Source: Paragyromitra xinjiangensis
Taxonomy: Eukaryota > Ascomycota > Pezizomycetes > Pezizales > Discinaceae
Length of the DNA: 64,000 bases
Direction of reading: 5' to 3'
Assembly: GCA_038503065.1 (NCBI GenBank)
Contig: JBCAMK010000020.1
Coordinates: 372,001-436,000, forward strand
Shown: positions 35,602-46,008 of the stretch, in pieces
How positions within the stretch are numbered: position 1 is the first letter of the stretch
Layout: every line of letters starts with the position of its first letter
Position numbers and translations under genes: made by a program
The notes under the pieces: generated by a model
What the model saw: the letters and a program-made list of their open reading frames with translations, nothing else
Told to the model about the DNA's origin: nothing
The model's database searches: none

Positions 35602-38513
35602 TGCCTGCAAGGTGCTTTGTCAGTGGAAGACCCTCTTTGTGTCACCCTATCGTTAAACATAGTTACTCCCTGCAGCTATTAGAGTTTTTTTATTGTTGTA
35701 GCAAAGGACCGAGATCTGGTTGCCCTGTGCCAAGCCTATTTCTTGAAAATTATTATTTAGGGGTGCACAGCCCAAGTAATATGTGAGGTACGGAGCTTGG
35801 CGTTAAGCATAGAAGGCTGGGCACGAGGCGGAGATTTAGAACTTTTGGCTCCCTTGATCCCTTGATCTTCATAAATGACATATGATGCTTGAGGGGTTTT
35901 CGTCTGAGGTGCTGCCAGGTTCGATAAAGCCAGATCAAAGTGATCAAACTAATGACTTGAATAGATGGCTAGGAGATGTGAAATGCAGTGTTCTGGCGTT
36001 TAATGAAGGGAGATACGAAGAGCATAGAGAGGATGAGGCATGAGTGAACAAAGGCGTAGAGGGATGGCCACTCCTATCATCTGACAGAAATAAAGCCGAG
36101 TGACTCTCCCTAAGCTATCGTGCAAGAGACGGACATGAGGCCACTCTCAACGAGGAGCATCTAGCGCGTTGCTGGGATAGCTTAGTTGTATACAGCTATA
36201 CAGCTATATTTTAGGCACCCATTGGATGCGTAGGTGGCCGGAGCCCAATTTCTCACTAAACAGCATTGGTGTGTGGCCCTCCCCTTTCCACCCATATCTA
36301 CACATAGATAGATTGTTTATCTCCCTGTAAGTCACAGAACTCGTAGGTCAAGGTACTCTCGTACTTAAGTTTCCAAGTAATGTTGAGATGGAAGACTTAG
36401 GAACGACTCTTTCTCCAGCAGGACAAACCGAAACCGAAATAGATTGGAGCGTGTAAGTTAATCTGGGAGGAATCAGTGGTAGATAAGAAACTCGAACAGA
36501 TGATTGGATCGAAGAATGACGGGAAAGCGGGGTGGTTTAGAGGAAGTAGAGATTCACGAAAGCCTGGTAAAAAACAACTTAGTGCTAGAAAAGATCAGTA
36601 AGAGGACTGAGAGACCGCAGAGGTAGAGAGAAGATAAGGCAAAAGAAGTGGCGGGGTGAACTAGAGAATTGCCATAGTAACTATGACTGCAATACCTTAA
36701 ATCAAACCATCACCTCTCAACTTAATGTCACAAGACCACTTGGTGAGAGGTTTCCGGCTTATCCCAACTATTTCCCCCACGGGAAAGCCCTGTTTTCAAT
36801 TGCGAATCAACTCTAGTGCCTTCCCTAGGCTTAAGGTAACAGTAGTAGATACCTTTCCCAGGGGTAAAGGTAGTTCGAGGGTCGACGAAACCATTCCGGT
36901 GGCGGAGCAAGGCGGCCGAAATACCGCCAGAACACACCAGCTGCGAGATGACCTGCTAACATGAGAGATTTTAGAACCAATTCCTCCAGATAGTTGTCTT
37001 CATCGACCTTTCCCTCCATTCGATGCGTGTCACTAGCAGGAACCGTGTCTCTTCTCCGCCAACTGAACCCGTAAAGACCGCCAACACCCCAACTTCAGGA
37101 CACAAATGGCCATGAAAAGGGTTGAGAAGGAAGATAAGCCAACAGCATGGATTCCATTCCATCCTAAGAGGGCTCGTGCCAGTGATGCCAAGGATGCAAT
37201 CGAGTGGCCACGGGTATTGAGGTGGGCAACCCAATTGGAATCTTGCTTAGCCGAGGAAGCATAAATAGGGACCCAAAGTACAATGAGCCCAAGTAAAGGC
37301 AGTAGAGAGCCCATATGCTCATTGACCATTCCATTCAGAACGACGCCTTTCTGCTTGGCGCCTGCAGTCGAAATACGTGATTGTGAATTGTTGAGGAAAC
37401 CTGCCCCACAAAACTCACCACCTTAACGAGGACAACGATAGCAACAAGAAGTCGAAGGTGAAAACCCGTCTTCTGTAGCCTTGGGAGGCCGGTGGCCGGA
37501 TGCCCGACGATCTATAGGTGTGTCTCATCAGGGTCTCGTGTTGAAATGGTGGTGTTCGGGGACTCCGAATGCTGGAAGATAAAAGAAGCTTCACGGGGTG
37601 GGTGCCTAAAGGAACTCAAGTACATCGCATTCTTGATTGGGGCTTCCAGAAGTGATATGCCAAACTTCGAGCCAAAGGTGGAGCCAATTGAGGGGAAGAG
37701 GGGGGGTGCTTTGCTCGGCCGAATTCCGAAGTCAGGACCTTGAAGGCGGCAATTGAGCTGAAGCCAAGATAGGAGTCACGCTGGTGGGGGCAAATACGAG
37801 CCATCGTATCACAAGCCCGCAAAACATGAATTGTCGGGAAGGGCGGTTGGATACCTTTCTGCTTGGTGGACCGTGTACTGCTATACGTCGGAATAATGAG
37901 GGTGGAGGAACTCGCATGGTAGTGGATGCGTTATTTAAGCTAGGGTTAGGGAAATCTAGATCTTGAAGTTGACTCATTCGATGGGGATATGATCGAGAAT
38001 GGGTTTGAAGTCTCCTTAGCGAGGACGAGTGAGATATCATGAAGCTGTTTATTTTTACAAAATGAAACTCTACTACTACATTAGGCCAAAGAGTCATAGT
38101 ACTGCACTAGGAAGAAAAGCCGAATACAGATCTAGAAATAGCAAATAAGATCCCAGGAGAGTCGGCCCGTATCTTTATATTGAGGATATTCTCAAATTGA
38201 AAGTCTCCTCTCTATTAGCCTGTTTACTTTAGTTGCCACCGAGTCCTTATATCACGGGAAGCATGATCAACCTTTCTTCACCGATTGCCTAATTCAATTT
38301 GTGCTAGTTATGCAAGTATAGTAAACATCGTGGGTATCATTTATATCAAACAAGGACACAAAGGAGTCAACTAGTGCAAGTTCGATCAGGATTGAGCGAT
38401 TGGCTCGACTTGGTAGCCATGAGCCAATAGTTATGCTGAGAAACCAGTCTAGTGGAGAAAGTTAGCCATAAATCCATGCCACATATGCTTGCCTTGTTCA
38501 AAATCACTAGATG
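35602..38513. other. gene desert with a possible membrane-protein relic
   Basis: No intact gene could be assembled. On the minus strand at 37329-37033, a 98-codon frame with hydrophobic segments (LLPLLGLIVLWVPIYA and SLSSFSTLFMAICVLKL) could be the tail of a lost or highly diverged membrane protein. I could not join it to an upstream exon in phase. Elsewhere frames are short and broken. Confidence 0.4.
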
Positions 38514-40146
38514 TCAGCCCAGCCTTACCTTTTGCACCTTTTGATACTTCCTATGAGCCAGCGTAAAGAATTCCTCCAGCACAGAGTGGTACTCATCTAT
38601 CGCCTCAAACTGCAAACAATGCCCCACCCCAGGAAACAATATTTTCCTCGCATTCCCACCAATCCCATCCACAAGGACGTCTGAATGCGTATGCTCAATC
38701 ATCACATCTTTATCACCCGTAAGAACCAATATATCAGGAATTTCCTTGCCCAGCACCTTTAGCCGTTCGGCCCCCATATAATGCCAACTAGCCGCAAGGC
38801 CCTGCAGCAGAGACCCTTGATATACTGGAGTCGGCAGATTTTCAATCCTCCATAGATCCTCGGCGATGAAGCGGTCACCGTTGGTTGGGAACTCGCCCAA
38901 ATGGTCTGGACGCACTAACCACTCGTCTGAAAAGAGGTTGATTTTAGCGGCCTCAAGACGCGCGGCGAGAGGCTTAGGCCTGATCAATTCGATGCGACGT
39001 GCGACGTGCTGGTACCAAGGCTAGACAAGGCGAGTTAATTAGCGGGATATGACTACTAGGTACCTGCGTACTCGCGTGGGAGGATCGCTGGAAATAGACT
39101 TACGAGTGTGGTGGTTAGACTGGCGGCTGTGCTCTGCAGAGTTAAGGATGCAATCCGTTGCGGTACTAGATAAGCCCTGATCCCCAATGAAACGACTAGT
39201 TAAATTACGGGGAAAACTTGATCGACCCGGGGGTATGGTTTCTGGGTGACTGGGTGTTGGGAAGGGAAGCTGCATACAATTCTTGGGAAATCATTCCTGA
39301 GTGCGTAGATTGAATAAGCTTACATGTTACGGATTGATTCGACATAAGAATTGCATCTGAGGATGGGGTAGATAATTGGAGGGGAAATATTTACCTCCCA
39401 TGGACACACCAACTACATGCAGCTGTCTAGTCTTGGTCCACCCTACGTGAGCTAGAAGTTCAAGAATGTCTTTTGCCATCTCACTGGTGGAGTATCTGGC
39501 AAGTGGCTTGTCGCTGCTGCCAACTCCTGCAAGGTGGATTTGTTTCAGAAAACAACCCCATAGGGTACAAGCCTGAGGGCCGAGACTACTGACCGCGGTT
39601 ATCAAAGAACAATGACGTATACTTATCACCATGTTTGTGACCGCTGGGGACGTTACACATTAGCAATGACTACATGTGTTCGCTATGGTGCACTCACAAA
39701 TATTTCATTTGCTGCAATGAAAAGAAAAAATAAACAAGAAATGAGAGACAAGAACGAGTTAGAATGCCCATACCCAGTTTCAATCTAAATAAGTTGAGCT
39801 CAATTAGGACTACTTACACGATACCAAGCGATCTTCGGGCCATTTAGCCCCATTACCCACTATAAGTTGTCAACATCACCAAAATTATTCCGAATCGCGT
39901 AAACAAACGAAGCACAGCCCGCTGTCACAGGAACCGAACACGGCGTACCACAATATGGACGGGACCCGTCCCGTGAATCTCATACGCAATTGATATTGGG
40001 CCGCCAGCCCTGCCTTCTGCAACCAGAGCAGAACCCTGGCGATCTGGAGTCTGGAATTCCAATACTGTGGGGAAAGCTGGATGAGCTAGAATTTCTTCGA
40101 TAGACAGCGAATTGGTCATCGCGTTTAAGCTCATGTTCATGCTCAT
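38514..40146 (-). CDS. alpha/beta-fold hydrolase, substrate unknown
   Basis: There are eight exons: 40146-39949, 39859-39818, 39711-39698, 39643-39594, 39526-39395, 39296-39278, 39176-39104 and 39020-38514. The product is 344 aa. Two exons are tiny (14 and 19 nt), and both are needed to keep phase and the conserved fold. The features are IAYEIHGTGP, HIVWVMGLNGPKIAW (oxyanion-hole strand), SLFFDNRGVGSSDKP, nucleophile elbow VVGVSMGG (Ser143), ELAYLVPQRIASLTLQST, LVLTGDKDVM (Asp279 or 281) and PGVGHCLQFE (His310). The triad is complete. The fold resembles fungal hydrolases loosely annotated as enol-lactonase- or epoxide-hydrolase-like, but nothing fixes the substrate. The ATG at 40146 is the first of several closely spaced Met codons. 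It diverges from the Zn2Cys6 regulator 1.5 kb away, which might control it; that is only proximity. Confidence 0.88.
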
Positions 40147-41620
40147 GCTCAGCAAAAAATGTCAGAATGAATCAAGATAGAGAAGGTAGTGGAGGAGGAC
40201 AGAAAGGGGACTCGGGGACTAACACTTCAACTGCAAACGGGAAAAGCGGAAGGGCCCAATCTGGAGATAATGCTATCGATCGGGAGGCTCTCCGGGGGGC
40301 TCAAGCACGCGACTACGAGGTTGATTGAATAGTTGCCCCGAATCCGAAAACGAATACGGAGCTCGCCTGGGGATAGAGACTATGACTAAGCTCCTCGGTT
40401 GGTAAAGGTGGTTAGTCGGCCGAGAAGAGAGATCGCGAATCGTTTGCGCAAAGCACAATCACTTTGGCGCGACCACTCCTTCGGGATCTAACCCTCGATA
40501 CGAGTGTGAATAGTAGAGTCATGCTATTGTGTGCGCAGTTCCATTAAGACTACTAAAATGCTACGAGAGATGCCGCAGATGCGGGAGCGAAAGACTAAAA
40601 CAAAGTTATAATGCACATCTAACTGCACATGTGACGTCGAAGATCGATGTTCTATCACATTCTCCAGGAATCCGACGATGGGAGACGGGATACATATGGG
40701 GGGGGAGTGGGCGCTGTGCGACACAAACGTTAAATATCGATGAAGAAGCTTCGCCGAGAAAAACGCGTGAGGTAGTTAGATGCCCTAATTTCAACAACTG
40801 GGTCGCTCGACGCGTAAGCCTGTCTCGAAGGGCCATTACGATAAATCGAATTGAGGCGGAGGAGGAAGGATGAAGAGCATTTGAGGCTTGAGTCAAAGCT
40901 CAAGAGACTTGGCGTATTTCCAACAGCAAGGTGTCGAGATTCTTTAAAGGTTGAGGAGTGGGGTTTTTGGGGGGGGACGAAATCACTCACTTATGCGCAA
41001 CATCTCGACTCACGATAGGCATACTGCTACATACATACAATCGAAACACTCAGGATCAAGGGTGGAGGACACTGGACAGGGTCGGGCAGGCGGTTCTTCC
41101 GGCGCACAAATAGGGCTCCGGGACTCCGAGGTCGGCTACCGAGTGACCGTGCCTAGGTAGATACCTAAAAGGCTATTAGTCAGGGACTCAGGGCTGTTCC
41201 TGTGAGCGAAGTCGTGACTTCACGCTTGGTCTCAGCGCATTTCCTCGTTCGAGAAAACCTTCCATCCACATCGCTTTCGGTGTCCTTGCAGGTACCCTTC
41301 CCACCCTCCCACACCCCCCCTACGTAACTTTGGACCTACTTAAAAAAAAAGTCCCCTCTGCGTCTATTTCTAATTATCCCCGAGTCGCCAAAAGCAAACC
41401 ACCCCTCTCACCCCCCCCCCCGCAAAGAGCCTAGAATACGAAAGAAGCTCTTTGTCTTACTGTTATTTGGCCCCAGTACTCACATGTTGCTGCCACTACA
41501 GTAATCGCTCTCATCTGGCTTAGTTACCATCTTTTACATATCACCGTCGGATCGGATCCATAAGCGTCCGCCACCACCCATAGATTCTTTTCCGCTCCTT
41601 CACTCTAACGGAAGAAACAA
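40147..41620. promoter_or_regulatory. divergent promoter region, hydrolase / Zn2Cys6 factor
   Basis: This is 1.47 kb between divergent starts. The right half (41280-41600) is CT-rich with an 11-C tract at 41411-41421, like the leaders of other genes here. No factor site can be assigned. Confidence 0.45.
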
Positions 41621-44600
41621 ATGGATGTCAACAGTGTGAATTACTCTCCCTCTCCCACCAGCCATAATCCACCGCCAAATTTTCTCGGTAACGGAGCGAC
41701 CATCCCAGCGGCCATGTTTAATCCCGGGCACGCTTCATCCGATGATGGAGGAACCGACCCCAAGCGCAGGAGGATTGCAAGAGCTTGTGATATGTGCAGG
41801 AAGAAAAAAGTTCGCATGTCTTCTTCGTTATCCTGGCCACATCTGATATGTGGCGAAAAACCTTAAACAAAACCTTAAGCTTATATCCGAGTGCAGATCA
41901 AATGTGACGGTAAACTACCATCGTGTACGCATTGTGTGAATTACAAAACGGAATGCGTTTTTACGCTCGTCGAGAAGAAAAGAAATCCTCCAAAGGGGTT
42001 GGTCATGCCTCGACCTCCTCATCCAAGCTCGTCCGCTAACATCCGGCGCATAGTGCAAAGTATATCGAAGGACTGGAAAACCGGCTCGGCAGGATGGAAT
42101 CGCTCCTGAAGTTATCCGGCCTGCTACCAGAGGGAGATGGTAAAACGGATTTGGGCGATTTGGAACGCCGTCTGCAGGATCAGGTTCAGCAGCAACAGGC
42201 AGCCAGCCAGAGCGGATCCGTAAATACCCCTTCAAATCTTGGGAGATCTTCATCGGAATCGATGCGCGAGACACCAACATCATCAACAATGCATTCTGTG
42301 ACAAATTCTCCAGCGATCTCGAAAGAGGAAGATGAAGTGGAAGCCTTATCAGATCAGATGTGCTCTCTAGTTACGAACAATTGCGGCGAGACAAGATTCA
42401 TTGGTAGTACACTAGAAATACTACCAGCTTTGATTGCCCGAATGGGGGAAATGTCTAACTTTGATATTTTAGGCTCATCGTCGGGATTTTCAATATTTTC
42501 TCCCAAAGGGATCCAATGGGTCAACGAAAAGACGGGCGACAAGAGTTTTCAGCAGATGATAATGGAAGCTACATCCAATGATTCAAAATGGTCCATGTGG
42601 AAACAGGATATCTTTGGGCCGTTATTTGAGCAACGGGGAGAGAACGAACTTCCATCAAAAGAGGCAGCTACTGTTCTTGTGCAAGGTGAGACCTCTTTAT
42701 GTATCTCTTTGCTTGAACCATAAGTCTTATGTTTTACTTATTACCTAGATTTTTTCCGATATTTTAATGTTTGCTTTCCACTCTTCCATAAGGCTACGTT
42801 CGACGCATTTTTCGAAAGACATTACGCTACGGAAAACCCACCCAAAGACTCTGGATGGTATGCAGCTTTCAATATTGTGCTTGCGATTTCTTTGCGCGTA
42901 CGGATATCCCATCCGGAGCTTGCAGATGAAGAGACGACTACGTCACACGTGCAAGGGTCATGGCTTTATTTCCAGAACGCGGCTTCCGTCATGACCGAGT
43001 TATTATTAAAGAACACTGACCTGATCAGCATACAAGCGATTCTGGGAATGGTAAGATACTAACGCTTGTCTAGAAAGTGGCTGGTGAGCCTGGTTGCTAA
43101 CAGTATGTTGCTTATTCTAGGCTCTATATTTGCAAGGGACGGCTAACCCTCAACCATCATACTTCCTCATCGCCGCAGCGGTCCGAATATCAAATAGTAT
43201 CGGGATGCATCGACGAGGTAATTCTTTCGGCCTAGGCGCCACCGAAGTGGAGCAAAGGCGACGAGTATTTTGGATCATGTATCTCCTTGACAAAGATATG
43301 GCCCTTCGGTCTGGGCGTCCACCTTGCATCAACGACGACGACATAAGTGTTGAACTACCCGATGAGGACCCGATCGACGATGTCGGGAACATCATTCTTA
43401 AAAATGGCAAAGGCAAATGCAATCTTTTCAGGTTGATGGCTACGTTCTCTGTGATCGAGAGCAAGGTGTACATGCAACTTTACTCGGCTAAGGCTGCTAA
43501 ACAATCGGATGGAGAGTTGCTAAATACTATCGGGGACCTTGATAAGGAACTCGAGGAATGGAAGGAGAGTGTACCGTTGGAGTATAGGCCAGATAGTGAG
43601 ATCGATGTTGATCAGGGTCCACTGGTGCTGCATCTCGTGATGCTACATTTCGCCTACTACAATTGCCTCACAACAATACACCGCATGTCGATACACCACG
43701 GATACTGGACAAGTAGGCTATCGAACTACGCTATCGCCGGTTTAAGCGCACGCCCACTAAACCCCCGAGTATTCTCGAGTGCAGCGCTTTGCGTGTCGGC
43801 AGCCAGGTCATCAATACACTTGATCAAGTACATTAACAAACGGGATTACCCGTGCATATGGTAAGCGGTTTTTCTAGACCCAGAACTCGCTTCATGCAAG
43901 AGAGTTTGCTTTTAAATATGATTCACTTATAGGTTTTATTGTAGGTTAATCATGTACTACCCCGTATCCGCGCTCGTCACCCTTTTCGCCAACGTCCTAC
44001 AAAATCCACAGGACCCACGTGCCCGGTCGGATCTACGGTTGATGAATGCGGTTGTGGAGTTCTTACAGACGGTGCAGAAGGAGGATGATAGCAATAAGCA
44101 AGATACAGGATCTGTGCAGAGGATGCTTGCGGTGTGTGGGGAGTTCCATCGGATTGCGAAGCTGGTGTTGGATAAGGCCGAGAATGAGAATGTGAGCAGG
44201 AGGAAGAGAAAGAATGAGGAGGCGAGACAGAGCATCAGTTACCCGCATAAACATGATGCGTCGAGTTCGCCAACAAGGACAAATATGCCGCAGACTGCGT
44301 CGCCGAGGACAGAGACGACAAGCCCGCCAACGAGTGTGTTGAATCCGGAGATAAATTCCCAGGTAACTTACTTTACCCAGTGCCCTCCTTTTTGCTTCAG
44401 TTTTTAACTGATCTTTTAGCAGCTATTTGGGGAGTATCCATCTGCATTCTCACCCTCGAATCCGCTGTCATGGTTAAATGAAATGAATACACCAACGTCC
44501 AACTTCCCTGTTTCGCCGTCTCCTGGTGCCCTAGACACACAGACCATGCCTCCAGTCTCGGCAAATTCGTTTCAACAACCGTTTGTTCCGCAAGACCTAT

Positions 44601-44686
44601 GGCAGATGCCCATGACGTTTGAATGGGACTGGGCGGACGTAAATACGCAAGTGCCATGGGGACATGACGCGGGGGCGGGGTTATAA
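41621..44686 (+). CDS. Zn2Cys6 fungal-specific transcription factor
   Basis: There are seven exons: 41621-41809, 41897-41997, 42054-42685, 42749-43050, 43121-43860, 43945-44362 and 44420-44686. The product is 882 aa. The zinc cluster [29 protein letters not shown] has the exact C-x2-C-x6-C-x6-C-x2-C-x6-C spacing and is interrupted by intron 1 after CRKKK. A linker and coiled coil follow ([21 protein letters not shown]). The fungal-specific regulatory domain starts near residue 308 ([22 protein letters not shown]) and contains [41 protein letters not shown]. The tail is Ser/Thr/Pro-rich, probably activating. The protein is nuclear and predicted to bind CGG-type elements. I do not recognise the target pathway. 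Introns 1 and 2 use weak donors (GTTCGC, GTTGGT). The last acceptor is a tandem TAGCAG, allowing plus or minus one Gln. Confidence 0.92.
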
Positions 44687-46008
44687 AGATGAAATGAGAC
44701 CACAGGTTGGTATGGAACCGAGGGGAGGGTTTTGACCAAAATTTCCGTTGCGTTTTTTTACGTCGCTTGCATTTGCTTGCTTTGGAGTACCAGGGGACTT
44801 GGGCATTTCTTTCCTTTCGTTTTTCTTCTTTTTTCTTTCCTGGTCTGCTTTTTTTTCTTTCGCCTACTCCACCCAGGAGTTGATACAACAAACTCTACTC
44901 AATAATTAGCAAAATAGCTCATAGTTAATTTTTCTCCTCGCGGGTGTCGGGGATGGGTCGGTGTATGTATTATCCGGGGTCTTTGGTGCAGAAGTTGGAG
45001 GTTCTTATAAGGGGATGGCGGTTCTTTCATACTTATTTAGGTGGGTTCCAATTAGTCTGGGTTGGGTTGGCGGGTATGGGAAGCATAAACACACTTACTT
45101 TTTTCTTCTTCTTTTTTCTTCAGTTTTTTCGTTCTTTTTTCCTATGTCTTGATGCCATGTATGCACAGACGCCGATTATGACGGTTGTGCTTTGTACAAT
45201 GTAGCATATAAATTGTGCTGGAGTTTTCGGTTTCGTGTAATCACTCTGCTCTAGTGTAAATAAACCAACGCCATCTCTTCTTACGAGATACCCATGTCCT
45301 TTTTCTGGTAGGATTACCTGGGAAGTGCATTTGTCAGTGAATTATCGTGAACGGAATCGGAACTTGGACGGGCCGGGCCTACTGGCTGAAAACCAAACCC
45401 CTATGTACGCCACAACGCAGTGCCATATGTGCACCAGAGTGTTGCACAACGCGACCAAATATTGACTGGCTTCTAACCCCCGAGAGAAAACATCAGATAT
45501 CAGGTCCTCCATTCTCTAGGTTTGAGTTTGTTGTGATCTGGCCTCATTCGGATGTGACCCTCTGCTGCTGCATATACAGAAGCCTAGCCAGCTTATAAAG
45601 CTCCAAGTCATCGATTGTCACTCGGCATATTGACCATAATGCTAGCATCAGCACCACAAAGGTCTCTTCAGCCGCTGAGACAAGTTGGGATATAAATGCT
45701 GATTTCTGCTTGATTCCTACACATAAGATGTGGAATCTCCAGTAATATTACTACTGAGCGTTATGTGGAGATAAGCGGGCTAGAGCCGACTGCGGGCTGC
45801 GGGGCCGATCAGCTTAGTCAGCTAACATAGACGTGGGGTGACGAAAAATGCACCTTCTTACGCAACGCCGACACCACTCGCCTGCAGCTCATCCATTCCC
45901 GCCACTTTTTCTGTCTCTCAAGACCATCTCAATCCATCTCATCGCTTCCCCCCCACCAACCTCGCTCTACATAAATCCGCCCCTCGCAGGGCTCTGTTCG
46001 TCCTAGCA
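44687..46008. other. intergenic, 3' UTR and upstream region of the m-AAA gene
   Basis: The T-rich 3' flank extends to about 45.2 kb, then comes unremarkable sequence. The protease frame is open upstream to 45838 but has no ATG before 46009, so this part is taken as leader. Confidence 0.5.

Noticed and set aside
38370..38390. AAGTTCGATC as a possible tRNA B box
   Set aside because: There is no matching A box, no cloverleaf stems and no T-tract at the right distance. No tRNA gene could be supported anywhere in the window.
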